This document shows, one piece after another, positions 56,003-63,776 of a stretch of 64,000 nt of DNA. Made by a program: the position numbers and the translations under genes. The first letter of the stretch is position 1, and each line of letters opens with the position of its first letter. This DNA is from Hyphomicrobiales bacterium 4NK60-0047b. GTDB taxonomy: Bacteria > Pseudomonadota > Alphaproteobacteria > Rhizobiales > HXMU1428-3. The stretch spans positions 248,001-312,000 of the forward strand of contig BAABWY010000003.1 of assembly GCA_040367435.1 (NCBI GenBank). The letters run 5' to 3'. The notes under the pieces were generated by a model, which saw only the letters and a list, made by a program, of their open reading frames with translations, was not told where the DNA came from and did not search any database.

Positions 56003-56037
56003 ATAAAAAAAGTGAGGTAGCTTTGCTACCTCACTTT
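56003..56037 (-). terminator. Perfect rho-independent terminator between beta-propeller genes
   Basis: A perfect 13-bp stem (AAAGTGAGGTAGC with GCTACCTCACTTT) with a TTT loop. On the minus strand it is followed by a run of seven T. It ends the upstream propeller gene, 32 bp after its stop. Confidence 0.9.
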
Positions 56038-56068
56038 AACAGCTAGATCAAAGGTTTGGGTTTACTAA

Positions 56069-57022
56069 TTAATGTGAACCACGCGGTTCTGACACAGAAA
56101 AGACTAAAACCTTTCCATCTATCATCATTGGTGCCCAAATTTCTTTTTTACCTTCCATGTACTCAATATCAGCCAGACCTTTGGTTGATTTAATACCCAA
56201 AATTTTGGCCATTTCATATTTTGCCAACAGGCTGCCCGCTGCTGAAATAAGGAAGATATTTCCTGAAACCCAATCTGAAATATAGAAGTTGCCTTTTCCA
56301 TCTGGTTCAATTCCATCCAGATTTCCGACCGGGCCTTTACTCAAGACTTCTATCGATTTATCCGACAGTTTAACACGAACTAATTTGCCATTTGGTTTAG
56401 CTTCCAGCATAGACTTTACGGTTGTACCGACAGTTGTCCCCCAACTGGCAACGTATATAGAACCTCCATAGACAACCGCGCCATTTGGACTTAGCAGCCT
56501 TTCATCCTTTAACCAGAGACCGAAGGTCCCATCTGTCGCAAGCTTAAAGAGACTATCGGTTAAGCTATCTGTAACATAAACGGATCCATCTGGTCCGAGC
56601 GCCGGATCATTTAAGAAAATCGCCTCTTTAGATGAGTATTTATTGGTAACCTTCGCTGATGGAATATCAATTTCGACAAATTCTGTAAGATCAGCGACAT
56701 AGAGCTTAGTCCCGCTGATCACCATACCTTTTGGTTGATTGAGGCCTCCGACCCAGTTTAAATCTTTTATGCCACCTTTTTCATCTAAAATAGCGATGGA
56801 TCCCCCACCGGTTTTGACTTTAAAATTTAGAAGGCTGACAAAAAACTGATTTCTCTCTTTATCAAACAGGACCGCTTCCGGGTTTTTGCCTGTTGTGATT
56901 GAAAGCACCTGTTTAGGCTGGCCATCTTTATCATGCTTATCAGCTTTTGTTTCTCCAGCTGTAAGCAATGTTGTAACCACTAGACCTACAACAATTAGAA
57001 AACCGCCAATTTGACGTTTCAT
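56069..57022 (-). CDS. Secreted beta-propeller (SMP-30/NHL-like) protein
   Basis: Signal peptide at residues 1-27 (GGFLIVVGLVVTTLLTAGETKA). The mature part carries propeller repeats: PEAVLFDKERNQFFVSLLNF, GGLNQPKGMVISGTKLYVAD, GSVYVTDSLTDSLFKL, SPNGAVVYGGSIYVASWG, GIEPDGKGNFYISDWVSGNI. The YVTD and YISDW strands are typical of gluconolactonase/SMP-30-like sensors or enzymes. Metal-binding residues of SMP-30 cannot be assigned by eye. 317 residues. It is the paralogue of the lipoprotein gene downstream and lies on the opposite strand from the bufferin genes. Confidence 0.85.
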   Translation of the reverse strand: MKRQIGGFLIVVGLVVTTLLTAGETKADKHDKDGQPKQVLSITTGKNPEAVLFDKERNQFFVSLLNFKVKTGGGSIAILDEKGGIKDLNWVGGLNQPKGMVISGTKLYVADLTEFVEIDIPSAKVTNKYSSKEAIFLNDPALGPDGSVYVTDSLTDSLFKLATDGTFGLWLKDERLLSPNGAVVYGGSIYVASWGTTVGTTVKSMLEAKPNGKLVRVKLSDKSIEVLSKGPVGNLDGIEPDGKGNFYISDWVSGNIFLISAAGSLLAKYEMAKILGIKSTKGLADIEYMEGKKEIWAPMMIDGKVLVFSVSEPRGSH

Positions 57023-57168
57023 TAAACAATCCTCTCAAAAATCTTTTGTTTATTTGATTTTAAACCTGGAACACTACTATCACAATAGGCACTCTGGTAC
57101 ATAGCTGACTGGCCAAATCATTTTGTTTTAATTCTTATATTGTCTCTCAAATGAGATTTTTTGTGCGC

Positions 57169-57636
57169 TTAGAGCAAACATAATTCAATTAAATCAGCTT
57201 GCATTTGTGGAGGGATTTCTTCTTCTAGATTACTTCTAAACCCTAAATCATTTGGGGCATCTTCTTCAGTTAGATAACGCCAACCTTGAAAGGCTTTTCT
57301 TGGGCTCATTTCTACTGGAACGAGTGGACCTTCAAGGACAATGCCGCACTTTGTCGGACCTCCCTCAGTTGGCATTTCTCTAAATTCTGCAATTTTTTGT
57401 CTTGCTTGAATTCGTTTTTGAAACACCCAATAAAGGGAACCTGGCGGTGTGAGTTTATCATTTAAAATTTCATCTGCACGCTTAGGGAAAAAACGTGTGA
57501 CGTGAATGAGATCTTTTTCTACTAATTTTTTCCGGCTATTCATTTTTGCGCCGTTTGTTCGCAGAAATGTCTGACGTTCCTCAAGCTCTTGCAAACTTGA
57601 GATCCCAGCTGCCATTTTAATAAGATGCAATCCCAT
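57169..57636 (-). CDS. DUF1489 family protein
   Basis: Alphaproteobacterial conserved protein. MGLHLIKMAAGI, HVTRFFPKRADEIL, GSLYWVFQKRIQARQKI, AFQGWRYLTEEDAPNDL and the end PPQMQADLIELCLL are the family landmarks. The frame extends seven codons upstream of the ATG at 57636, but that ATG gives the conserved N-terminus. 156 residues. No enzymatic role is known. It lies divergent from the bufferin cluster. Confidence 0.85.
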   Translation of the reverse strand: MGLHLIKMAAGISSLQELEERQTFLRTNGAKMNSRKKLVEKDLIHVTRFFPKRADEILNDKLTPPGSLYWVFQKRIQARQKIAEFREMPTEGGPTKCGIVLEGPLVPVEMSPRKAFQGWRYLTEEDAPNDLGFRSNLEEEIPPQMQADLIELCLL

Positions 57637-57947
57637 ACCTACTCGTTTATTTTCCAATAAATTTTCTATAAACCATCATCACCCTATAATTAGGAACTAA
57701 CTTTCCAAAATGGCAAGCACAACTATTTTGTCTTTGTGTAATCTATCCACAAGTGAATTATTATAAAAATGCATGTTTTTCTTTGTTCATGCTCCTTTTC
57801 CATCACTTATTGTCGCAGCTCAAGTTTTTGTGAAGTAGAGTTCATTTTCCTGCCGCGATTGAAGAGCATATGCTTTTGATGGTCGCTGAAGATTTTAATA
57901 TTTGACGCGATTATAAAATAATATTTTAAAAAATACGGAGCAAAATT
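57637..57947. promoter_or_regulatory. Upstream region of the bufferin cluster
   Basis: 311 bp between the DUF1489 start and bufA. TTGACG at 57902 could be a -35 box, with an AT-rich stretch behind it, but no confident -10 was found. A 10-bp palindrome AGCATATGCT lies at 57865. CGGAG eight bases before the bufA ATG is a good ribosome binding site. No known metal-regulator box could be named. Confidence 0.35.
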
Positions 57948-58214
57948 ATGAAACTTTCTAAAACTTCAGGTGCTGCACTTGCAGCTGCAGCTGCTGCACT
58001 TATGGTTGGTGGAGCTGCTACGACAACAGTTTCAGCACACGAAGGTGATGTTGCTTGCTATGGTGTGACTGCTTGTAAAGGTCACAGCGCTTGTAAAACA
58101 GCAACCAACGCTTGCAAAGGCCAAAACGCATGTAAAGGCCAAGGCTTTGTTAAACTTTCTAAAGAGCAATGTGCTGCTGTTGGCGGTAAGCTTGAAGAAA
58201 TGAAAAAGAAATAA
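57948..58214 (+). CDS. bufA: Bufferin-type (BufA2-like) copper-binding RiPP precursor
   Basis: 88 residues. Signal peptide 1-30 (long Ala-rich helix, TTTVSA then HEGDV). The mature part has six cysteines at 37, 43, 49, 56, 62 and 75, spaced 6, 6, 7, 6 and 13 apart, in the repeated context ACKG (VACYGVTACKGHSACK, NACKGQNACKGQGF), then SKEQCAAVGG. This is the form of the BufA2 bufferin family. In described systems BufB and BufC convert some of these Cys residues to thiooxazole-type heterocycles and the exported peptide binds copper in the periplasm. Here bufB follows after a terminator. Identification rests on pattern and context; the modification itself is inferred. Confidence 0.85.
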   Translation: MKLSKTSGAALAAAAAALMVGGAATTTVSAHEGDVACYGVTACKGHSACKTATNACKGQNACKGQGFVKLSKEQCAAVGGKLEEMKKK

Positions 58215-58221
58215 TATATGG

Positions 58222-58258
58222 TGCCCCTCTTGCTTTTGCGGAGGGGCATTTTTCTCTT
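58222..58258 (+). terminator. Terminator between bufA and bufB
   Basis: TGCCCCTC and GAGGGGCA form a perfect 8-bp stem round an 11-base loop, followed by TTTTTCTCTTTT. It begins 8 bp after the bufA stop. It would let most transcripts stop after the precursor gene with some read-through into bufB-bufC. Confidence 0.88.
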
Positions 58259-58333
58259 TTAAGTTAAATACGTGCTAGAATTAAACTGAACTGAATGATT
58301 TAGGGTTTAAGCCCCATACAAAAGAGCCCCCTT

Positions 58334-59209
58334 ATGAATGATAAAATTTTGAGCGAGAAAAACTCATCCCGCCCTCCCTTTATCGGGTTTGGCCTGGGTC
58401 TTAGGTCTGAGCATTACACTGATATTCTAGAAGGCAACCCGCCGATTGACTGGTTTGAAGTGGTGTCGGAGAATTTCATGGTTCCTGGTGGGCGCCCAAT
58501 GCAAATTCTTGATCAGATTAAGGAAAGATATCCGGTTGTAATGCACGGCGTTTCTATGTCTATTGCCTCAACTCAGCCTTTGGATATGGACTATTTAACT
58601 GACTTAAAAAAACTTGCCAAACATGTGCAACCAAAATGGATTTCGGATCATTTATGTTGGACAGGTGTGCACGGCGTGAACCTGCATGACCTGCTTCCCT
58701 TTCCATATACGGCTGAAGCTCTTGATCATATAGTCGAGCGGGTCAATAAGGTGCAGGATTTTCTGGACCATCCGCTAGCGCTAGAGAATGTATCCAGCTA
58801 TGTGAGTTTCAAACAATCGGAACTTAGTGAGTGGGACTTCATCAGCGAGCTAACGAAGCGGACCGGATGTTGGCTTTTGCTTGATGTGAATAATGTTTTT
58901 GTGTCTTCCTATAATCATGAATTTGATGCAATGGAATTCATTAACGGTATCCCTGAAGATCGTGTTGTCCAATTCCATATGGCTGGGCATAGTGACTACG
59001 AGACTTATATTGTTGACACTCATGATGCCCCTGTTCGGGATGAAGTTTGGGATTTATACAGAGCTTGCCAAAAACGTTTTGGTCCAGTGTCTACGATCAT
59101 TGAGCGAGATGACAATATTCCTCCTCTTGCAGAGCTCATGCCTGAGCTTGAGAAAATCAGAGCTATTGGACAAGAAATTCACCCGCAATTGAAATCACAA
59201 GCGGCATAG
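58334..59209 (+). CDS. bufB: MNIO-family (DUF692) multinuclear non-heme iron oxidase, bufferin maturase
   Basis: TIM-barrel iron enzyme that modifies Cys residues of the precursor. Family landmarks in order: IGFGLGLRSEHYTDIL, DWFEVVSENFM (metal ligand Glu), VVMHGVSMSI (His), WISDHLCWTG (Asp/His), LHDLLPFPYT, LALENVSSY (Glu), LLLDVNNVFVSS (Asp/Asn), QFHMAGHSDY (His), VDTHDAPV (Asp/His) and TIIERDDNIPP (Glu). All expected iron-ligand regions are present. 291 residues. It follows bufA after 119 bp with a terminator between them, and precedes bufC by 62 bp. Confidence 0.93.
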   Translation: MNDKILSEKNSSRPPFIGFGLGLRSEHYTDILEGNPPIDWFEVVSENFMVPGGRPMQILDQIKERYPVVMHGVSMSIASTQPLDMDYLTDLKKLAKHVQPKWISDHLCWTGVHGVNLHDLLPFPYTAEALDHIVERVNKVQDFLDHPLALENVSSYVSFKQSELSEWDFISELTKRTGCWLLLDVNNVFVSSYNHEFDAMEFINGIPEDRVVQFHMAGHSDYETYIVDTHDAPVRDEVWDLYRACQKRFGPVSTIIERDDNIPPLAELMPELEKIRAIGQEIHPQLKSQAA

Positions 59210-59271
59210 GCTTTTTCTTATCGGCATGAAACAAATCAATAAAGCATTCCATTTTATGAGCGCACTTAACT

Positions 59272-60048
59272 ATGAGCACACTTAAAGAAATTCAAGATAA
59301 ATTTCAGAAATCGATTTTGCAGCAAGATGCAACAATTATTGACGATATTGTCGATACTTCGAAAGAAGAACGTGCTGTTTTATTGAATGTCTACCAGCAT
59401 GCTTATGGGGCACGACTTATTGAATTTTTAGAAAATGACTTTCCGAAAACCTTTACCTATATGGGCGATGAGAATTTTAATCATATTGCAAAAGATTATT
59501 ATGAAACTCATCCTTCTGATAATCCCAATGCACGATGGTTTGGGCGGTTTTTCCCAGAATTTTTATCGAAACATCCAGAGTTAGTTAATAACCCTGAATG
59601 TGGGGAACTTGCGCATCTTGAATATGCTCTTGGTACCGCTTTTGATGCACCTAACACGAAGCCGTTGACTAAAGTTGACTTTGCACAATTGTCGCCTGAA
59701 GACTGGCCAACCCTTAGTTTCAAGGCTCATCCTTCAACTACAAGACTATCTTTAAAAACCAATGCGTCTGAAATTTGGTCATCGTTGCATAAAGAAGAAG
59801 AGTTAGTTGAGAGCAAATCAAAAGCACTTATTATCGAGCTGATTGCATGGCGCGGTGATAATATGGCCCGCTTTAGAACTATGAGTTATGACGAAGCGAT
59901 GATTTGGGATGAAGCTCTAAAAGGAGCGAATTTTGGGCAGATTTGTGAGATGCTTGGCACTTACTGGCCTTCTGAAGAAGCGCCTTTGAAAGCTGCCGGT
60001 TATTTACAGGCCTGGATTGCTTCTGAATTCTTGATTGACCCTGCTTAA
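59272..60048 (+). CDS. bufC: DUF2063 protein, bufferin RiPP recognition partner BufC
   Basis: The N-terminal DUF2063 domain is clear: LKEIQDKFQKSILQQD, ERAVLLNVYQHAYGARLIEFL, FPKTFTYMGDENFNHIAKDYYETHPSDNPNARWFG. The C-terminal half (from about residue 150) is the variable domain with WRGDNMARFRTMSYDEA. In described MNIO systems this partner binds the precursor leader and presents it to the oxidase. 258 residues, a normal length. No DoxX-type bufD follows; a dodecin gene does, 171 bp away. Confidence 0.9.
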   Translation: MSTLKEIQDKFQKSILQQDATIIDDIVDTSKEERAVLLNVYQHAYGARLIEFLENDFPKTFTYMGDENFNHIAKDYYETHPSDNPNARWFGRFFPEFLSKHPELVNNPECGELAHLEYALGTAFDAPNTKPLTKVDFAQLSPEDWPTLSFKAHPSTTRLSLKTNASEIWSSLHKEEELVESKSKALIIELIAWRGDNMARFRTMSYDEAMIWDEALKGANFGQICEMLGTYWPSEEAPLKAAGYLQAWIASEFLIDPA

Positions 60049-60219
60049 GTTAACTATACCTCAGCCTCTTCTATAAGACTTATTTCGTTCAAGACTTTCT
60101 TAGTTAAGAGGCCTTGTTTACCACTTTTACAAATCAACCTATTTTCAGTCTTATTTTTCCTTTAAAACAAACCAGTTACCGGATTTTTTTATTAAAAAAC
60201 ATGAAAAGGAATAATAAGA

Positions 60220-60426
60220 ATGGCTGTATTAAAAGTTATTGAGACAATGGCTAGTTCAACTAAATCTTGGGAAGATGCTGCTATGAACGCTGTTAAGCGC
60301 ACTTCTAAGACCGTTGACAACATCAAATCCGTTTGGATCCAAGATCAAAGCATTATTGTTTCTAAAGGTGGCAAAGCCAAAGAATATAGAGTGACTTGTA
60401 AAATTTCTTTTGAAGTGACTGATTAA
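60220..60426 (+). CDS. Dodecin (flavin-binding protein)
   Basis: 68 residues. Dodecins form dodecameric hollow spheres that store and protect flavins. The landmarks KVIETMASSTKSWEDAAMNAVKRTSKTVDNIKSVWIQDQSI and YRVTCKISFEV fit, including the flavin-stacking Trp in SVWIQDQ. AAGGA precedes the ATG. It lies in line with buf genes but is probably its own unit; a hairpin (ACACAG with CTGTGT at 60448-60464) follows the stop. Confidence 0.92.
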   Translation: MAVLKVIETMASSTKSWEDAAMNAVKRTSKTVDNIKSVWIQDQSIIVSKGGKAKEYRVTCKISFEVTD

Positions 60427-60447
60427 TCGTTCTTTCTCAGCAGCCAT

Positions 60448-60468
60448 TACACAGAGTTCCTGTGTTTT
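60448..60468 (+). terminator. Weak hairpin after the dodecin gene
   Basis: ACACAG and CTGTGT pair across AGTTC, followed by only three T. It lies between convergent genes. Weak support. Confidence 0.35.
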
Positions 60469-60506
60469 GGCTAATGAGCTTTCTTCTCATTCCCCGCAAT
60501 ATCCAC

Positions 60507-61007
60507 TTATTTCTCTCCTGACGGTGCTAACGCTTCAGGGACATCATATATGATCAAGTTGAAATCATCAGGTCTTTCGATTGGCTGACCTTCAGTTATC
60601 CGTTTGCCTGTGTTTGGTAAGGGGACAAATTCTCCAATCATTGGAAAGCCTTTTTTTAGTTTATTTGAGGCTTCAAGCAGAGATTCGTTCAATTTGGTTG
60701 AATATTTGAATTCATAAGCTCTTGGCCTTGTACCAGCGATGCCATAATCCAGATCATGGCCCCATAAATATATTTTATTCGGCGCATCAATATAAATGGC
60801 TATGATCTGTAATTTTTGCGGGCGGTGTTGTGCGGTTGGCCAACCATAAAACTCCGGTATCGAAAAATAGGTAACATAGAAAAACACCGAGACAATGATT
60901 ATCATCATCGCTTTGTAGAGCCAGTGCCATGGTGTGTATAGCAGCATACATAAAAGTGCTGCCAGCACGACTAGATATGAGACGGTCAATCCTAAACTAT
61001 CTAACAT
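60507..61007 (-). CDS. Unknown membrane protein, two N-terminal helices
   Basis: 166 residues. Hydrophobic segments at about 5-23 (LGLTVSYLVVLAALLCMLL) and 30-48 (KAMMIIIVSVFFYVTYF), then a mostly polar domain (PQKLQIIAIYIDAPNKIYLW, FKYSTKLNESLLEASNKL) ending in a Pro-rich part. No family recognised. It lies on the same strand as the channel-type genes upstream but after a 373-bp repeat-filled gap. The GTGAGAGA of composite repeat D lies upstream of its start, as for recO. Likely part of the same functional set, as inference. Confidence 0.65.
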   Translation of the reverse strand: MLDSLGLTVSYLVVLAALLCMLLYTPWHWLYKAMMIIIVSVFFYVTYFSIPEFYGWPTAQHRPQKLQIIAIYIDAPNKIYLWGHDLDYGIAGTRPRAYEFKYSTKLNESLLEASNKLKKGFPMIGEFVPLPNTGKRITEGQPIERPDDFNLIIYDVPEALAPSGEK

Positions 61008-61029
61008 TATATAAAGTTCTCTCTCTCTT

Positions 61030-61245
61030 CTCTCACGCGCTATTTCTTTTTTAGTGGCGCTTCAGGTTGCCCACTAGCAACCGCGCTGCTAAGGCTCATG
61101 GCCTCCGAGGGGTGGCATTTTTTGCGATCAACTTATCTGTGCTCGCTAAAGCTCCGCTCAGGCTTATCTTGTGCCCCGAGCTACGCTGGCGCTACGCCAT
61201 GTCCTGACGCCGAAGTGGCATCACTCCTTCTTCGTATTGCCTGTT
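61030..61245. repeat. Composite intergenic repeat, copy D
   Basis: TCTCTCACGCGCTATTTC, then a REP unit at 61060 (CTTCAGGTTGCCCACTAGC with AACCGCGC), GGCCTCCGAGGGGTGGCA, an extra segment of about 60 bp (GCTCGCTAAAGCTCCGCTC), then CATGTCCTGACGCCGAAGTG and CTCCTTCTTCGTATTG. The same order as copy C, with an insertion. Confidence 0.78.
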
Positions 61246-61314
61246 TTTGTTTCTAAACACTTAAGTGTCCACTAGTATCTTCTTTCTCGGTCGCGCTTTA
61301 GGTTGCTTTTGTTT

Positions 61315-61380
61315 GCACTCCAGATGCCCACACAGCATCCGCGTTTTTAGTGCGCTCCAGATGCCCACACAGCATCCGCG
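61315..61380. repeat. Two tandem REP-like units abutting a stop codon
   Basis: Two copies of CTCCAGATGCCCACACAGC with ATCCGCG, starting at 61318 and 61355 (37-bp period). The second ends at 61380, one base before the stop codon TTA(-) of the minus-strand gene. Confidence 0.85.
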
Positions 61381-62001
61381 TTATTCTCTAAAGACAACCA
61401 ACTGTTTTGGTATTTTGTCTTTCTTAACAATGCGTCCATCCTGGCCGAGTGTGAAGTTTACGACCGTCTTTTCTGTTCCCTTTGTATCTAGCGTGACCGT
61501 TTCATCAACGATGACCTGGTAGTCTGGCCGTAATTTAAAAATTCTCACCAAGACATCAACGGGTTCGTTTGATACGGATTTATAGTAATGAACATTCACG
61601 GTATAGCGTCCTGGATAAACGCCTCTTATTGTTACGATCTCCTGGTTTAGAGGGTTTTCTACCAGTTCATTATTTACAGTGATGCGATCATCTTCCATGC
61701 CACGGTCATCGCGATCTAAATGAAGCAGTCCTATCTCTCTTTGCTTGAACCAAAGTTTTTTACCTAGAGGGTCACCGACCCATACATCAATATCGTCTGG
61801 GCTAAAATCTTTCCACGTGACTGTGATTACGAAGTAGGCGTTAATTTCAACATCACCTTCTTTGATTTTTGGGTTGATGAAGATAATCGCAATGAAAAAC
61901 AACAGTGAAATTCCTAGTAATGAGTTGAATAACAAATCACTAAACGGATCGGCTCCATTATTCTTTTTTTGACCACTTCCAACTCTTATTGCCACACTCA
62001 C
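61381..62001 (-). CDS. Single-pass membrane protein, putative partner of the MotA/TolQ-like channel
   Basis: 206 residues. After a short charged N-terminus (SGQKKNNGAD) there is one helix at about 24-43 (LLFNSLLGISLLFFIAIIFI), preceded by DPFSDLLF. The Asp at the mouth of the helix is reminiscent of the conserved Asp in TolR, ExbD and MotB, where it carries protons. The remaining 160 residues are beta-rich (DIDVWVGDPLGKKLWF, GVYPGRYTVNVHYYKS, VDVLVRIFKLRPDY) and would sit in the periplasm. The GTG start follows the TAG of the channel gene without a gap, so the two are translationally coupled. Homology to TolR/MotB is inference. Confidence 0.7.
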   Translation of the reverse strand: MSVAIRVGSGQKKNNGADPFSDLLFNSLLGISLLFFIAIIFINPKIKEGDVEINAYFVITVTWKDFSPDDIDVWVGDPLGKKLWFKQREIGLLHLDRDDRGMEDDRITVNNELVENPLNQEIVTIRGVYPGRYTVNVHYYKSVSNEPVDVLVRIFKLRPDYQVIVDETVTLDTKGTEKTVVNFTLGQDGRIVKKDKIPKQLVVFRE

Positions 62002-62850
62002 CTACCCTTTCACATGCTGGTTATTATCTGCAGTCATGATCGTTTTAGTGTGAATGTTAGCTGTTAAGAGCTTTAGTGATTGTTTATCTGACAGCCGAAT
62101 GAGGGATGCAATTATTTGTTCGACATTTTTGTTTAGCAATATTTGCTGAATACCTAAAAGCGTTGACGCAATGAGCCCAGCAAAAGTGGTGTATAATGCT
62201 GTACCCATGCCGCTGCTCATTGTGATGAGGAGGTCTTGAATATTTTCAGCGCTTGGGTTTGGACCGGAGACAAAACTTTGTAGCATCAGAATGAAACCAA
62301 TGATGGTCCCTATCAACCCCAACCTGATGAGGACATCAATGATAAAACCCAAAATTTCGCTAGGACTTCTGAGTTCATCAACATAGATTTCAAAGATATA
62401 ATTAGCCTGATTAATGCCGCTCTCTGATTTTTCATTTTCAGGTGTTTTTTGAATCTTTGATAGTTCATTTATAAAATCATCGACAAGACTTTCTTGCTCT
62501 GTATCTCTGCTACTTTCTATGGTCTTTGAATTCCCCTTTACAGACCGAATTAGTTTTTCTGCTCTGATTAAATTTTGACATGATTTAAAAATATGGATGG
62601 CGCAGTAAATTGACGAAACTAAAAAAACAGCTGTGATGAGAAATGAGATATAACTACGATCAGCTTCGAGTACTTTTTCTCCATAGCCTTGATCTATCAT
62701 TACAAAGCCGAAGAAAATGATAAGGCTGAACATAAGTAACCAGAGTAAGAAATAATAGAAGGGTTGAGGGTCTGTCGCCCTGATTGTTTTTATTCTTATT
62801 CGTTGTGTCATGTTTATACTTACAGACTTTCTCATATCAGGCGTTCTCAT
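62002..62850 (-). CDS. MotA/TolQ/ExbB-type proton-channel family protein
   Basis: 282 residues with four helices: about 32-52 (FYYFLLWLLMFSLIIFFGF), 66-88 (SYISFLITAVFLVSSIYCAI), 186-208 (VLIRLGLIGTIIGFILMLQ) and 228-250 (TALYTTFAGLIASTLLGI). Between the second and third lies a cytoplasmic segment of about 95 residues. LGLIGTIIGFILML and SSGMGTALYTTFAGLIAS are the two classic segments of the MotA/TolQ/ExbB family that form the ion path. There is no TonB, Tol or flagellar gene nearby. It could start at residue 1 or at Met14. Confidence 0.82.
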   Translation of the reverse strand: MRTPDMRKSVSINMTQRIRIKTIRATDPQPFYYFLLWLLMFSLIIFFGFVMIDQGYGEKVLEADRSYISFLITAVFLVSSIYCAIHIFKSCQNLIRAEKLIRSVKGNSKTIESSRDTEQESLVDDFINELSKIQKTPENEKSESGINQANYIFEIYVDELRSPSEILGFIIDVLIRLGLIGTIIGFILMLQSFVSGPNPSAENIQDLLITMSSGMGTALYTTFAGLIASTLLGIQQILLNKNVEQIIASLIRLSDKQSLKLLTANIHTKTIMTADNNQHVKG

Positions 62851-62863
62851 TTTAAGCTCTGGG

Positions 62864-63433
62864 CTAATCTTGCTTCAATAAAAAAGTGGTCTCTCCCACT
62901 TTAGAGAAACGATTATTTACAACGTCCAGGTTGTCATATTTAATTTTGGCTTCCTGGATCATATTGGTCAGGATGACGTTCGCGAGTATCATATATCTGA
63001 TGTGCCCATCAGCTCGTTCACTGCCATTTTTTCTTGCTAGATGAAACCACCCCATTGCTTTAAGAGGCCGCAAAGGAAGTCCTTGACCATTCCAATACAT
63101 CTGCCCCAAATTTATCTGGGCTGGTACATAACCTTTGAGGGCCGCTTTTAGATACCAGCGGGCTGCTGTTAATTTGTCTTGTTTCACACCAAGACCTAAA
63201 TAATATAAATTTCCGATGACTGTTTGTGCCGCAACACTTCCAGAATTTGCTTTTCTTGAGTATTGAGAAAACGCAACTTTATAATTTCCTGAGAGGAGGT
63301 TATCTCTTGGAGACCGTAAATACAGATAGGCATAATAGCTGAATATCACTAACAGAAGAGATAGGAGCATTCCTGTAATTATCTTATGGTTTTGCGCCAT
63401 TTTGACAAAAGGTATGTTCACTCCATTTTCCAT
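62864..63433 (-). CDS. Membrane-anchored Sel1-repeat protein
   Basis: 189 residues. A helix at about 19-39 (ITGMLLSLLLVIFSYYAYLYL) anchors a periplasmic Sel1 domain with at least three repeats: AFSQYSRKANSGSVAAQTVIG, NLYYLGLGVKQDKLTAARWY, QINLGQMYWNGQGLPLRPLKAMGWFHLA. The stop lies 13 bp before the channel gene, so they form an operon. Sel1 proteins usually mediate complex assembly. Confidence 0.82.
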   Translation of the reverse strand: MENGVNIPFVKMAQNHKIITGMLLSLLLVIFSYYAYLYLRSPRDNLLSGNYKVAFSQYSRKANSGSVAAQTVIGNLYYLGLGVKQDKLTAARWYLKAALKGYVPAQINLGQMYWNGQGLPLRPLKAMGWFHLARKNGSERADGHIRYMILANVILTNMIQEAKIKYDNLDVVNNRFSKVGETTFLLKQD

Positions 63434-63776
63434 TCAGGGGTTGAACCTTTCGCTTACGGGTTTCTATCTGATTAGATTATAATATGAGAGTGAGGAAAAA
63501 TCGCCTTTTTTTCTGATAGTTGGAGCTAATCAGTCATTTCAAAAAAGGGCATTGAAAAGGGTGAAAACTTACTCAAATCTGACAAATGAGTTGATCTTGG
63601 CCGAAAAACGAAACTTTATCTGGCGTTTTATGTTTATTGAAACAATGGTGAGATCAGACTTTTATAATGGACTTGCACTGTAGACAGAGATAATAGCCCA
63701 GACTTTTCATAGTCCATCTTATGCGGATTAGTTTGAATTTAGAGAAGATTATGTTCTGTATTATTTTTCAATACAC
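63434..63776. other. 343-bp gap upstream of the Sel1-channel operon
   Basis: Likely holds the promoter for the three genes at 61.4-63.4 kb. No ORF, REP unit or hairpin of note was seen. Confidence 0.4.

Larger units (their letters stand above)
61008..61380. other. 373-bp gap filled by repeats
   Basis: It contains composite element D, a REP unit within it, and two more REP units at the right end. Nothing with coding character remains. Confidence 0.75.
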
